Assembly (NCBI GenBank): GCA_903925015.1
Contig: CAIYDY010000119.1
Coordinates: forward strand, 1-64,000
Direction of reading: 5' to 3'
From: an uncultured Acidobacteriia bacterium
GTDB lineage: Bacteria; Acidobacteriota; Terriglobia; Bryobacterales; Bryobacteraceae
Length of the DNA: 64,000 nucleotides
Shown here: piece by piece, positions 34,501 to 42,842 of the stretch
Position numbering within the stretch: the first letter of the stretch is position 1
Layout of the letters: every line of letters starts with the position of its first letter
Position numbers and translations under genes: made by a program
The notes under the pieces: model-generated
What the model saw: only the letters and a program-made list of their open reading frames with translations
What the model was told of the DNA's origin: nothing
Database searches by the model: none

Positions 34501-35088
34501 AAGTCGGTGTCGACGGCCGACGTTCCCCTGCGTCTGGCGGTGAATGGTACCTACGAGCTACCGTTCTTCAAGAAGCGTGGGGCCGGACTGGCGAATCGCT
34601 TGGAGCGAACATTCCTAGGAGGCTGGCAGACCAACGAAACGTTCAGCGTCCAGAGCGGCCTGCCGCTCCAGTTCACCGCTACCGGACAGGCTACCTACGG
34701 CGGCAGCCGACCCAGCTACACGTCGCCGGACCCGCATTTATTCACGTCGGGCTCGGTGGAGGAGCGGTTGGGCGGCGCATCCGGCGGTCCCGGATTTTTG
34801 GACAAGACCCAGCTCCGGTTGCCAACATATTTCGAATTTGGCGACGTGCCGAGGGTCAACGGAAAATTCCGCGCACCCGGCCTCATCAGCCTCAACGCGT
34901 CCCTGAACAAGTCGGTTGTCCTGATGGAAGGCGTCCGGCTGCAATTCCGTGCGGAGGTGTTCAACCCGATGAACCATCCCGTGTTTGGAGGCCCCAATGT
35001 CCAGCTGGGGAACGCGGCGTTCGGGACAATCAGCGGGCAGTTGAACCGGCCCCGAAATGTGCAGTTGGGATTGAAACTGCTTTGGTAG
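31573..35088 (+). CDS. Oar-like TonB-dependent outer-membrane receptor with carboxypeptidase-regulatory domain
   Basis: A 1171-residue outer-membrane protein. The signal peptide (about 1-21) is followed by a carboxypeptidase-regulatory-like Ig domain (about 25-110; ITATVAGKVSDQNGAAIPDAVV). A plug-like region (about 120-250) contains DLPMNGRNPMAL, NGGVSGNNESLLDG and TNSSTAEFGRTSGGVLNM, and a long beta-barrel ends in LGLKLLW with a terminal aromatic residue. This is the large TonB-receptor type that is abundant in Acidobacteria and is expected to import carbohydrate or peptide ligands. No TonB, ExbB or ExbD gene is in the window. It is followed after 13 bases by an FAD oxidoreductase gene, probably in one operon. 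ATG 31573 has a weak ribosome binding site. Confidence 0.88.
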   Translation: MTRRTLVLMIGLQVAALTAPAQNITATVAGKVSDQNGAAIPDAVVALANVATNVTFPARSNETGQFVFPLVKPGKYRLTAEKQGFQKYATEAFDLDVDQTQRVDVTLKVGEISESVTVFDKPALVESETSSLGQVISTREIEDLPMNGRNPMALAEFTPGFQPLNTFGDGLQATRAAAQMVGAGNFTSNGGVSGNNESLLDGVPMTVCCQGQAVLVPSADTVSQVKVITNSSTAEFGRTSGGVLNMLTKSGTNKFHGSAYEFFRNEQLDAANFFTNRSAKPPIPGRNDYRGPLRFNQFGFTAGGPLAIPHFYDGKNRTFYFVGWEGAHTRTSNFNSTVVPPTALRAGDFTESPFAIYDPATSHASATGATVRDPFPGQKIPANRISPISQNYLKLFAPPDIAGVIQNYSWTASTATDDNQGNVKVDHNFSEASRFFARFSISDNTNIVPDWLDPSGPSGNKQYVTANTYVMDYVRVLSPSKVLDVRYAFAKQRNKNFGNANLFDAGSMGFSKNFLSEQLFTGLPVLTVSGYRTIGANARRDWDHYTHALNANLTWIAGKHTVKTGWDGRMFIDNTVTLDNGAGTFTFDGGWTKGPSPNASMPAGSQPYYSMATFLLGTIGGGTLVYKDSVARYQLYNGLFVQDDWRVSPKLTVNAGLRLEMETGFRERYDRQSSFDPNAVSPLSAKVQGALGRPVTGAVVFAGQNGAPRNLWATTRNFGPRLGFAYSLSPKTVLRTGFGMTFFPTTQRAYILSSGTGYFVTNTVTTNIDGINPIASFADPWPSAYPILRPTGNSLGASTGFGSNPNGGIFNASNSYVEQWNFGFQHQFSGSLVASLSYGGGHGVKLPLHFNANDINPVNYGAVGSTAGVTALQKLVPNPFFGLIDTGSLRNSTASVQALSLLFPQYSSLQMQYMPWGNSSYNSMQASVSKSLHSGLSLRAAFTWAKSLGNINNLTTADSVGEGNANYQNAWARGIEKSVSTADVPLRLAVNGTYELPFFKKRGAGLANRLERTFLGGWQTNETFSVQSGLPLQFTATGQATYGGSRPSYTSPDPHLFTSGSVEERLGGASGGPGFLDKTQLRLPTYFEFGDVPRVNGKFRAPGLISLNASLNKSVVLMEGVRLQFRAEVFNPMNHPVFGGPNVQLGNAAFGTISGQLNRPRNVQLGLKLLW

Positions 35089-35101
35089 ACTCGGAGCTTT
35101 G

Positions 35102-36715
35102 ATGAAACTCCTACCGCTTTCGCTGCTCACCGCCTTGCTGGCCCACGGGGCCGCGCGCAATTTCGACGTTGTCGTCTATGGCGGCACGGCGGGGGGTGTT
35201 GTGGCCGCAGTTTCCGCGGCGCGCGAGGGTCTGAAGACCGCTTTGTTGGAGCCCGGCCAGCATTTGGGCGGCATGGTTTCGGGCGGCCTCGGATGGACGG
35301 ATTTCGGCAAGAAGGAAGTGATCGGGGGCACCGCCCTGGAGTTTTACCTGCGGGTGGGCCGCCATTACGGCCTTCCCAAGTATGGTCAACCGATTGGCTG
35401 GATGCACGAACCGCATGTCGCGGAGGTGATTTTCCGGGAAATGGTTGCGGAATCGGGCGTCCATTTGTTTGAACATTCTCGCATCAAACAGACCGGCGGG
35501 CTGGCGAAAACCGGGATGACGGTGACCAGCATCACCACGGAATCCGGAGATGTGTTCACTGCCAAAGTGTTCATCGATTCCAGCTACGAGGGCGACGTAA
35601 TGGCGCGGGCCGGAATCATCTACACCTACGGTCGCGAGGGCTCCGCGCAGTATGGGGAAACGTTGGCGGGAGTCCGCGACCGAACGCCGCTTCACCAGTT
35701 CCTTGTGGATGTTCCGGCTATGGACGGCAAGCTGCTGCCCGAAATTTCGACCCGGAAACTCCCTGAGCCGGGTACAGCCGACAAAGCGGTGCAAGCGTAC
35801 AACTACCGAATGTGCTTTACGGACGTTCCGGAAAACCGGGTGCGCTTTGCCAAGCCAGCGGGCTACGACCCGGCCCGGTACGCGCTGTTCGCGAAGTTGT
35901 TGGCCGCACGTGTTGCCAATGAGGGCAAGGCGCCCATCCTCAATTCAGTGCTGAAGGTGGACCGGATTCCGAACGGCAAGGCCGATGTGAACAACCAGGG
36001 TGCCTTCTCCACGGATTTCATCGGCGGCAGCTGGGACTATCCGGACGCCACCTATGTCCGCCGGGCCGAGATCTGGCAGGAACACAAGACGTACCAGCAA
36101 GGGCTGCTGTACTTCCTGGCCACTGATCCACGGGTTCCGGAGGCTCTGCAGCGCGAGACGAATCTCTGGGGCTTGTGCAAGGACGAGTTTGCGGATACCG
36201 ACCACTGGCCCAACCAGCTCTATGTGCGCGAATCCCGCCGCATGGTGGGCGAATACGTGATGATCCAGCAGGACTTGCAGACGGAGTTGACGAAACCCGA
36301 CCCGATCGGGATGGGGTCCTACAACAGCGATTCGCACAACGTGGAGCGGATTGTGGACTCGCAGGGTTTTGCCCGAAACGAGGGGGACATGCAGGTGGGC
36401 GTGAAGCCCTACCAGATTCCCTACCGGATCATGCTTCCCAAGCGGACCGAGGCTACGAATGTTTTGGTGCCCGTGGCGTTTTCGGCCAGTCACGTGGCAT
36501 ACTCATCGGTCCGCATGGAGCCCCAGTACATGATTCTGGGCCAAGCGGCGGGACTTGCGGCCAAAATGGCGATTGCCGGTGGGACATCGGTGCAGGAAAT
36601 CCCGGTGGCGAAATTGGTGGACGGGTTGAAGAAACAGGGCGCCGTGACGGAGTATGTGCCCTCGCCGCAGAACTTGGGGATTTCCTTGTTCGACAAGCTG
36701 GTGCGAAAACCGTAG
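35102..36715 (+). CDS. FAD-dependent oxidoreductase, exported
   Basis: A 537-residue protein with a signal peptide (about 1-20) and a Rossmann FAD site VVVYGGTAGGVVAAVSAAREG. GQHLGGMVSGGLGWTDFG, FIDSSYEGDVMARAGIIYTYGREG and the C-terminal QYMILGQAAGLAAKMA match the FAD_oxidored (PF12831-like) family of exported oxidoreductases found beside polysaccharide-use genes. The substrate is unknown. Start ATG 35102 follows CGGAG. Gene order after a TonB-type receptor suggests it handles an imported compound. Confidence 0.85.
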   Translation: MKLLPLSLLTALLAHGAARNFDVVVYGGTAGGVVAAVSAAREGLKTALLEPGQHLGGMVSGGLGWTDFGKKEVIGGTALEFYLRVGRHYGLPKYGQPIGWMHEPHVAEVIFREMVAESGVHLFEHSRIKQTGGLAKTGMTVTSITTESGDVFTAKVFIDSSYEGDVMARAGIIYTYGREGSAQYGETLAGVRDRTPLHQFLVDVPAMDGKLLPEISTRKLPEPGTADKAVQAYNYRMCFTDVPENRVRFAKPAGYDPARYALFAKLLAARVANEGKAPILNSVLKVDRIPNGKADVNNQGAFSTDFIGGSWDYPDATYVRRAEIWQEHKTYQQGLLYFLATDPRVPEALQRETNLWGLCKDEFADTDHWPNQLYVRESRRMVGEYVMIQQDLQTELTKPDPIGMGSYNSDSHNVERIVDSQGFARNEGDMQVGVKPYQIPYRIMLPKRTEATNVLVPVAFSASHVAYSSVRMEPQYMILGQAAGLAAKMAIAGGTSVQEIPVAKLVDGLKKQGAVTEYVPSPQNLGISLFDKLVRKP

Positions 36716-36820
36716 GTGCCTGACAGCAGGTGCCAAGCAATAGCTCAACAAGTCCTGTCTCAATCCCCAGCGTGGTAAAAGTGACACGCTGCGCGGAAAG
36801 GCGCAAGAACTCAATTTGGC

Positions 36821-36852
36821 TTGTTTTCAGTAGGATGGGTGTTGTTTTCAGT
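36821..36852. promoter_or_regulatory. Direct repeat TTGTTTTCAGT upstream of the ATP-grasp gene
   Basis: TTGTTTTCAGT occurs at 36821-36831 and again at 36842-36852, exactly 21 bases (two helical turns) apart. It lies 64-96 bases before ATG 36917 in a 201-base gap. An exact 5-bp inverted repeat GGCAC-TTTTT-GTGCC lies at 36871-36885, close to the start. The two may form an operator for a dimeric or tandem-binding regulator. The start codon has no evident Shine-Dalgarno sequence. Nothing else is recognised in 36716-36916. Confidence 0.4.
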
Positions 36853-36916
36853 CGCAGATAGAGACAAGGGGGCACTTTTTGTGCCATACTCGTCTGAAGA
36901 ACGGCACCCCTAAAAA

Positions 36917-38272
36917 ATGACGCAGTTGGACGAGGCGATCAGCCGGTACCATCGGATCCTGGAATCCGAACCGTACCGCGACCTGCGGTGGGTCAAGACC
37001 CTGCAAGAAGAGATGGAGGCGCGTCAGCTATCGGCTGGCGGGCGCTTGTTATGTCCCTTCCTCAGGCCAAATTTTGTCACCCAGAAGCAGTACGACAACT
37101 TGGTGAAGACCGGCGAGGCACTTGTTTCGGCCGTGGAGCGAATGCTGCGCCAAGCGCTGGCATCCCCGCAATTGCTGTCCCATATGCAGTTGCTTCCCGC
37201 CGAAAAAATGCTGGCGGCGATCGATCCGGGCTACGAGGTTTCCGAAGTCTCCGCCCAGCTCGACTTGCAGATCCACAACGGATCACTGCATGTCTTGAAG
37301 TATAACGCGGACGCTTTGTCGGGCGCGGCATACTCCGAGGGGCTCTCGGACCTGTTCTTCGAATGCCCTCCGGTGCTGGAATTCCGGCGGCGCTACAACC
37401 TCACTCCCGTCGGTGGCAAGCAGCCGTTTCTCACGGCGCTGCTGAAGGCTTACAACCAGTTTTCGGGCGGCGATGGATCCAAGAAGCCGAACATTGCGAT
37501 TCTTGAGTTCCGCAGCGCCACCGGGCGCAGCGAATACGAAATTTTCCGCGAGTACTTCCGTGCCGCGGGCTATCCGACGGAATTGGTTTCGCCGGAACAG
37601 CTGGAGTACAAGAACGGTGTCCTCCGGGCAAACGGTTTCGACATCGATTTGATCTACCGCCGCGTCTCGGTGATGGAGTTCCTGCTCCGCTTCAACCTCA
37701 GCCATCCGCTCCTGCAGGCCTATCGCGACCGCCGCGTCTGCGTGGTGAACGCGTTCCGGTCCGAATTGTCCCACAAGAAGGCGATGTTCGCCCTCTTGAC
37801 CGAGGACCACCTGACGGCAACCTTCCCCGCCAACGAGCGCAAGGCGATCAAGGAACACCTGCCGTGGACCCGTGTTGTGAAGGCCGGCAAGGCGACCTAC
37901 AAGGACGGCACGGTGGATTTGCTCGATTTCATCAAGGCCGAACGCGAAAAGCTGATACTCATCCCCAATGACGAGTATTCGGATCTCCACAGCTTTGTGG
38001 GTTTCGAGCACGACGAGGCTTCCTGGGCCCGCGCCATCCGCGAGGCTCAGCGCGCCCCGTACGTGGTGCAGGAGCACGTCAAGCCCACCCGCACCGTATT
38101 TCCGCTGATGACTTACGGGCATTTGGAGTTCAAGGAAATGCAGGTCGACGTCCAACCACAGGCATTCCTCGGCAAAGTTGAAGGCTGCTCCAGCTATGTT
38201 TCAGCTGCAGGCGTGGGCAACTACTCGCCGTCCTCGGGCATCGCTCCGACCTTCATCATCGACACCAAGTAG
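36917..38272 (+). CDS. Circularly permuted ATP-grasp-like protein
   Basis: A 451-residue cytoplasmic protein. The N-terminal region is helical (about 1-100). The later part resembles the circularly permuted ATP-grasp / glutathionylspermidine-synthetase-like family: ILEFRSATGRSEYEIFREYFRAAGYPT, DIDLIYRRVSVMEFL, SELSHKKAMFALLTED, KLILIPNDEYSDLHSFVGF and RAPYVVQEHVKPTRT. Known relatives form amide bonds with ATP, often beside an alpha-E or transglutaminase partner; no such partner is nearby. Whether the ATP-binding residues are all intact needs an alignment. The next gene encodes a TPR-HTH protein 60 bases downstream. Confidence 0.65.
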   Translation: MTQLDEAISRYHRILESEPYRDLRWVKTLQEEMEARQLSAGGRLLCPFLRPNFVTQKQYDNLVKTGEALVSAVERMLRQALASPQLLSHMQLLPAEKMLAAIDPGYEVSEVSAQLDLQIHNGSLHVLKYNADALSGAAYSEGLSDLFFECPPVLEFRRRYNLTPVGGKQPFLTALLKAYNQFSGGDGSKKPNIAILEFRSATGRSEYEIFREYFRAAGYPTELVSPEQLEYKNGVLRANGFDIDLIYRRVSVMEFLLRFNLSHPLLQAYRDRRVCVVNAFRSELSHKKAMFALLTEDHLTATFPANERKAIKEHLPWTRVVKAGKATYKDGTVDLLDFIKAEREKLILIPNDEYSDLHSFVGFEHDEASWARAIREAQRAPYVVQEHVKPTRTVFPLMTYGHLEFKEMQVDVQPQAFLGKVEGCSSYVSAAGVGNYSPSSGIAPTFIIDTK

Positions 38273-38290
38273 GAACCAAAGGCCCCAGCA

Positions 38291-38314
38291 GGTGGTCCAC
38301 CACGGACCACCCTT
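38291..38314 (+). terminator. Probable weak terminator after the ATP-grasp gene
   Basis: GGTGGTCC (38291-38298) pairs perfectly with GGACCACC (38304-38311) around a five-base loop ACCAC, followed by CTTT. The T run is too short for a strong intrinsic terminator, and it lies just 22 bases before the next start codon. An attenuator-like or mRNA-processing role is equally possible. Confidence 0.4.
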
Positions 38315-38332
38315 TGATACGCTGTTACGCAG

Positions 38333-39919
38333 ATGACATCTGCGGTTCGCACAGATCTCCTGGATGGTCTCCGCGAAGACCTTGGCCTGCGCCGGATTGA
38401 AAACGGGATGGCCCGTCTCAATGAATATTGGCGGGGCTTTTCACAATTTGATCCCGATGAACCTGAGGCTGCGGCGCTTCTCTGCTACGTGGCCCAGTGG
38501 GTCGATGCCGGCTGGAAGACGATCGACGTAGTGGTCGAAGGCCTCAGCGCATTTCCCAAAGGCTACCGGTCCCGGCTCAGGCTTTCGGACTTCATCCATG
38601 TCCTGATGGCGGAGGGTGTGGTTTGGGTGCACGACGAACATGTCGACAAGGCCCTCGCCAACTTCGGCCAAATCCTCGCCCTCAAGCACGAAACCACTGA
38701 TCTCCGCCTCATCGCGTTGGCGCATTTTTGGTCGTCGCGCTGCCACCGCAAGAGCGGCGAGTACGACAATGCCCTCTTCCACGCTGCCGAAGGGTACCGC
38801 TACGCTTCCGACGCCGGCATGGAGCCCATGGCGGCCGCAATGCGAGTGGCGGAGAGTTGGCTGTTGTTCCAAAAAGGTCGCACGAAGGATGCGCTGAAGC
38901 TGCTTTCGGAGGCCGACGCCGTCCTTAGTCTGACCGACGACTTCATCACCCGCGGCAACATCCAATCCAGTTACGGCCGCATGTACCGCCGCGAGGGCCG
39001 CTATGACCTCGCACTGCGGCACTTCTCCCAAGCAATCGTCGAGTACAGCCAGCGCGATCCCGAGCACCGCAATCTCGCCCGGTCGCTCGCCAACATGGGC
39101 TACGTGGAGCGCCTTCTCGCCCTGCAGCTCAGGAAGAGAATTGATGCGGACGCCGCGCAAAGGCGCAAGGCGGAACCGGATCTCAGGCGCGAATACGAGG
39201 CGATCCGCGAGCAGGCCCTGGCCCACTTGGACCGAGCGTCAGAGATCTACAACATCCACGGCCAGAACCGTGGCGCGGGCACGGTATGCGTCAACCGTGG
39301 CCACCTTCACTTGGACTCCGGGGATCTCGACAATGCCACGGCCGAGGCCAAGCACGCCTACACCCTGGGAGAGGCCAAGAACGACTACATCCTGATGGCC
39401 CGGGCGAAGCTGTTGGAGTGTATGGTGGAGAACAACAAGCTGGAGGAAGAGATCGAGGATCCCGCCTGGGTTGCCCACTTGGCTCTGGAAGCCGGACGGG
39501 AGTCGGTCGAACTGGCGAAGCGGACGGAAAACAGGCGTCTGCAGGCCCGAGCCCTGATCTGGCACGGCTTGACCATTTGCAACACCTCGCCCGGCACTGC
39601 AGATGCAGCACGCGATTTGTGCGAGCAGGCCGGCGCACTGCTCAAGAACGAGGTGCAGGACCACATCTGGGAAGACCTGCAGACCCTGAAATCGAAGGTC
39701 GTGCGCGCCGGCAACATGGACGCGACATTGCAGGCGTGGTCGCAGGGCGTGGTGGGCGAACGCACATTCCAGCAGTTGACCGAAGACTTTGCCGACCTGA
39801 TCATCCCCAAGATCTGGGACCATGAGGGGCGCAAGGTGGCCAGGGTCGCCAAGCGTCTCTCGATTTCACCGAAGAAGGTGCGCCGGGTGCTTGCCCGGTT
39901 GGGGTTGCACGGAGCATGA
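38333..39919 (+). CDS. TPR-rich protein with a C-terminal Fis-like helix-turn-helix
   Basis: A 528-residue all-helical cytoplasmic protein. Residues of about 80-460 contain TPR-like repeats: ALANFGQILALKHETTD, SGEYDNALFHAAEGYRYA, EGRYDLALRHFSQAIVEYS and SGDLDNATAEAKHAYTLG. The last about 45 residues are EDFADLIIPKIWDHEGRKVARVAKRLSISPKKVRRVLARLGL. That resembles the Fis/NtrC-type HTH (HTH_8), in which the second helix follows RLSIS. I therefore suggest a sensor-type transcription regulator, with TPRs as the signal or partner domain. There is no ATPase or receiver domain. It sits between the ATP-grasp gene and the CoA-transferase gene. Confidence 0.65.
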   Translation: MTSAVRTDLLDGLREDLGLRRIENGMARLNEYWRGFSQFDPDEPEAAALLCYVAQWVDAGWKTIDVVVEGLSAFPKGYRSRLRLSDFIHVLMAEGVVWVHDEHVDKALANFGQILALKHETTDLRLIALAHFWSSRCHRKSGEYDNALFHAAEGYRYASDAGMEPMAAAMRVAESWLLFQKGRTKDALKLLSEADAVLSLTDDFITRGNIQSSYGRMYRREGRYDLALRHFSQAIVEYSQRDPEHRNLARSLANMGYVERLLALQLRKRIDADAAQRRKAEPDLRREYEAIREQALAHLDRASEIYNIHGQNRGAGTVCVNRGHLHLDSGDLDNATAEAKHAYTLGEAKNDYILMARAKLLECMVENNKLEEEIEDPAWVAHLALEAGRESVELAKRTENRRLQARALIWHGLTICNTSPGTADAARDLCEQAGALLKNEVQDHIWEDLQTLKSKVVRAGNMDATLQAWSQGVVGERTFQQLTEDFADLIIPKIWDHEGRKVARVAKRLSISPKKVRRVLARLGLHGA

Positions 39920-39929
39920 GGTGGGCCCG

Positions 39930-41132
39930 GTGAGTCCCCTTGACGGCCTCAAAGTTCTCGATTTCTCGCACGCTCTGGCCGGTCCCTACGCCACGTTGCT
40001 GCTTTCCGACTACGGAGCCGATGTGTACAAGCTGGAAGCACCCGGCGGAAGCGATATGGGCCGTGGGTGGGGTCCTCCGTTTGTCGGACCGGAATCGGCC
40101 TTTTTTCTTGGGCTGAACCGCGGGAAACGCGGCATTGCCATCGATCTGAAGAAGCCGGAGGGGATCGACCTCTGCCTTCGGTTGCTGGACAAGATGGACG
40201 TGATGATCGAGAACTTCCGTCCAGGCACCATGGATCGCTTGGGACTGGGCTACAAAGCGGTCCGGGCGAGGAATCCCCGCCTTGTCTACTGCTCGATCTC
40301 GGGCTATGGCCAGACAGGCCCTTCCCGCGACGATGCCGCGATGGATCTGATCGTGCAGTGCTCCAGTGGGTTGATCAGCGTCACAGGCACTGAGGAGGGC
40401 GAGGTGGCCCGCTGTGGCTATTCCGTGGCGGATGTGACGGCGGGTCTGTTTTCGGTGATCGGAATCCTGATGGCGCTCCGTGCCAGGGAGAAGACGGGCG
40501 AAGGACAGTTCGTGGATATCTCGATGCAGGATTGCATGGTTTCCACGATGACGTCCAACTTCATGTACTATTTGGCGTCCGGTGTGGTGCCGGGGCCGCT
40601 GGGTACGGGTTTCTCGACAATCGCGCCGTATCGGGTGTTTGACGCGTCCGACCGTGGGTTTTCAGTCGCCGTAGGCAGTGAAAAGCTGTGGGCGGCGTTC
40701 TGCGCGGCAATCGGGCGGCCGGACTTGGAGTGCAATCCCGATTTTGCCGACAATCGCCGTCGATGCGCGAACCGGGCTGCACTCGAACGGGAGCTGAACG
40801 CCGTCTTTGACGCTGGGACTGCCGGCGAATGGGTGGAACGGCTCAAACTTGCAGGGATCCCCGCCGTGCCAGTTCGCGACCTCGCCGATGTGGCATCGCA
40901 TCCGCAGTCGGCTGCCCGGGAAATGTTCCCGGAGATCGCCCACCCAACAGGCGGGCCCCAGCGGGTAACTGGACCTCCCATAAAGTTGTCCGCCACCCCG
41001 GGCCAAACGCCGACCGCATCCTCTCCCGCGCCAGGCGAACATTCCCTGGCGGTCCTGGCCGAACTACTTGGAATGTCCACCCAAGCAGCAGAAGATCTGG
41101 TTGGGGCCGGTGTCGTGTCCGCCGCCGAATAG
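39930..41132 (+). CDS. Class III CoA-transferase (CaiB/BaiF family)
   Basis: A 400-residue enzyme that moves CoA between carboxylic acids. Family motifs: LKVLDFSHALAGPYATLLLSDYGADVYKLEAP, RGKRGIAIDLKKPEG, VMIENFRPGTMDRLGLGY, YCSISGYGQTGPSRDDAAMDLIVQ (catalytic Asp in AMDL), FVDISMQDCMVSTM and WVERLKLAGIPAVPV. Start GTG 39930 has GAGG 9 bases upstream; GTG 39921 is an alternative. The preceding TPR-HTH gene ends 10 bases earlier, so co-transcription is likely. The substrate is unknown. Confidence 0.9.
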   Translation: MSPLDGLKVLDFSHALAGPYATLLLSDYGADVYKLEAPGGSDMGRGWGPPFVGPESAFFLGLNRGKRGIAIDLKKPEGIDLCLRLLDKMDVMIENFRPGTMDRLGLGYKAVRARNPRLVYCSISGYGQTGPSRDDAAMDLIVQCSSGLISVTGTEEGEVARCGYSVADVTAGLFSVIGILMALRAREKTGEGQFVDISMQDCMVSTMTSNFMYYLASGVVPGPLGTGFSTIAPYRVFDASDRGFSVAVGSEKLWAAFCAAIGRPDLECNPDFADNRRRCANRAALERELNAVFDAGTAGEWVERLKLAGIPAVPVRDLADVASHPQSAAREMFPEIAHPTGGPQRVTGPPIKLSATPGQTPTASSPAPGEHSLAVLAELLGMSTQAAEDLVGAGVVSAAE

Positions 41133-41155
41133 GTGCGTTCGCTATATTTGAACCG

Positions 41156-41932
41156 GTGCCAGTAAATAAAAACCTGATCAGTTTGCTCGTAGTCGCGGTC
41201 CTGTTCGCCGCCATCATCACCTATGGTCTTGTGGGAAGTATCAAGACCGGGAATTATGTCAGCATCACCATCGTCTTCACCGGCTTGGCCCTTTGCGGGA
41301 TTATCATTTGGTTGAACCACTTCCGTACCCGCCTGTTCCTGCGGGAGAAGACTCCGGACCGGATCATCACCTATTACCACAAGAGCATTCGGCGGATTCC
41401 GCACGCCGATGCTGCCGCCGCGTATCTTTCGGCCTTGGCCGCCGCGTTCTTCGGCAAGTATGACCGGGCCCGGACCGAATTGGATGCCATCGAATGGAAC
41501 TCCACCACGCCCATGTACCGCGGACATCGGCTCTATGTGCTTTCGTTTCTGGCCTTGCTGGAGGAAACTGACTATCCGAAGGCATTGCGCTTGGCCGATG
41601 AGGCGGAATTGTTGGAAAGCAAGGACGCGGCTGGGGGCTTGAAGGTTTTGGACGGCGTGATTCGCCTGGTGGCGGAAGGTTCCGAGGGTAGCCCTTCCAC
41701 TCCGTCCAGGGTGGCCCTGCTGGACAAGGTCGCTAAGCGGCAGCACGGGTTGATGCCGGGAATGTGTGCTTGGGCGCTGGCCGTTCACCACATGCGGAAC
41801 AACGATCCGGAGAAGGCTGCGGAGAACAAGGAATTGCTCCGGCTTGCCGTGCCCCACTCGGCACCGATGCAGGGGAACAAGCCGATTGTGCCTCCGGGCC
41901 CGTCGGGTATCTTCTCGGGCCCGGACGCTTAG
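41156..41932 (+). CDS. Two-TM protein with a cytoplasmic helical-repeat domain
   Basis: A 258-residue protein. Two TM helices lie at about 6-27 (LISLLVVAVLFAAIITYGLVG) and 35-53. A soluble domain follows with TPR-like helical pairs: DAAAAYLSALAAAFFGKYDRARTELDAIEW, GHRLYVLSFLALLEETDYPKALRLADEAELLE and MCAWALAVHHMRNNDPEKAAENKELLRLA. No catalytic motif is seen. Start GTG 41156 lies 23 bases after the CoA-transferase stop. Its role is unknown. It converges on the next gene with 4 bases between the stops. Confidence 0.6.
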   Translation: MPVNKNLISLLVVAVLFAAIITYGLVGSIKTGNYVSITIVFTGLALCGIIIWLNHFRTRLFLREKTPDRIITYYHKSIRRIPHADAAAAYLSALAAAFFGKYDRARTELDAIEWNSTTPMYRGHRLYVLSFLALLEETDYPKALRLADEAELLESKDAAGGLKVLDGVIRLVAEGSEGSPSTPSRVALLDKVAKRQHGLMPGMCAWALAVHHMRNNDPEKAAENKELLRLAVPHSAPMQGNKPIVPPGPSGIFSGPDA

Positions 41933-41936
41933 ACTG

Positions 41937-42815
41937 CTAACGGGTCGGTCGGGGACCACCTTGGGTACGCGTCTTGACCGTGTAGCCGGGCGGAACCACG
42001 AAGAGCGACTGGCTGGGCTCGGCGGTCACAATACTCGTCAGGTCCATGACGGTGGTGCCGAAGCGGGGATCGGAACTGCGGATCTGCACAGGAACCTTCA
42101 AGTCATTCGAAATCCACATCTGACGGGAAATCTGAATGGCTTTCTCGTTGCCGATTTCGCCTGCCGGAATGGTCTGGACATGGTGGGTGCCCGATGCCAG
42201 TACGCCATTGACCATCTGGGGATTCAGCGTTGTCCTCGTGATCGCTGGCGCGGCCATCGGCGAGCTATCCGTTCCACCGCCGGGCCCGCGCCTGCCGCCG
42301 GGCACCGAAGGTCCGCCGGTACGGGTGGCGGGAATCCGCAGGGGGCTCTGGCTGGCCGTCATCGTCGATGAGTCCAGAACGTAGCGCGTACCGGCCACAT
42401 AGTCCAGGATTGTTACGATCGTGTACGCCTGCTTGCCGCTGGATGCCGGCGGGGTCACGGTTTGTTCTGTACGCACGCGGCCCTGCCCGTCGCGGTGGAC
42501 GATGGTCTGGGACTTGTGGTTGATGCTATTGCCGTCGGCGAGGGGCTCCATTGTCTGAACCACTTCGACGGCCGAATAGGGTGCTCCGGTGACGTACGAC
42601 TGGGGTCCGCCGAGCGAGCCCAAGCCGAAGCCGTCCATTCCTCGTCCACCGAACATGCCGCGCCCGCCGAAACCGCCGGGAGGTTGGCCGGACGGGCGTC
42701 CATTTTGACCGATCCCGTGCGCTCCAAACTCACCCCGCAGGCCTTGGGCCATCGCTGAACTGGTGACACCTATTCCCGTCAATACCAGAACCGAGACTTT
42801 CGCACTAAGCTTCAT
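41937..42815 (-). CDS. Exported protein encoded after a sigma/anti-sigma pair
   Basis: A 292-residue secreted protein. The signal peptide (about 1-23, SSAMA) is followed by a Gly/Arg-rich stretch with repeats of FGGRGM. A beta-rich body follows, with YSAVEVVQTMEPLADGN, VRTEQTVTPPASS and ISNDLKVPVQIRSSDPRFGTT. The alternation of polar strands resembles lipoprotein- or matrix-type domains, but I do not recognise a family. It lies 27 bases downstream of the anti-sigma gene, so it may be a target or effector of that sigma system. Start ATG 42815 gives a typical KL.. leader; the earlier TTG-type start is rejected. Confidence 0.55.
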   Translation of the reverse strand: MKLSAKVSVLVLTGIGVTSSAMAQGLRGEFGAHGIGQNGRPSGQPPGGFGGRGMFGGRGMDGFGLGSLGGPQSYVTGAPYSAVEVVQTMEPLADGNSINHKSQTIVHRDGQGRVRTEQTVTPPASSGKQAYTIVTILDYVAGTRYVLDSSTMTASQSPLRIPATRTGGPSVPGGRRGPGGGTDSSPMAAPAITRTTLNPQMVNGVLASGTHHVQTIPAGEIGNEKAIQISRQMWISNDLKVPVQIRSSDPRFGTTVMDLTSIVTAEPSQSLFVVPPGYTVKTRTQGGPRPTR

Positions 42816-42842
42816 GATTGTCTGTCTCCGCAATTTCCACGC

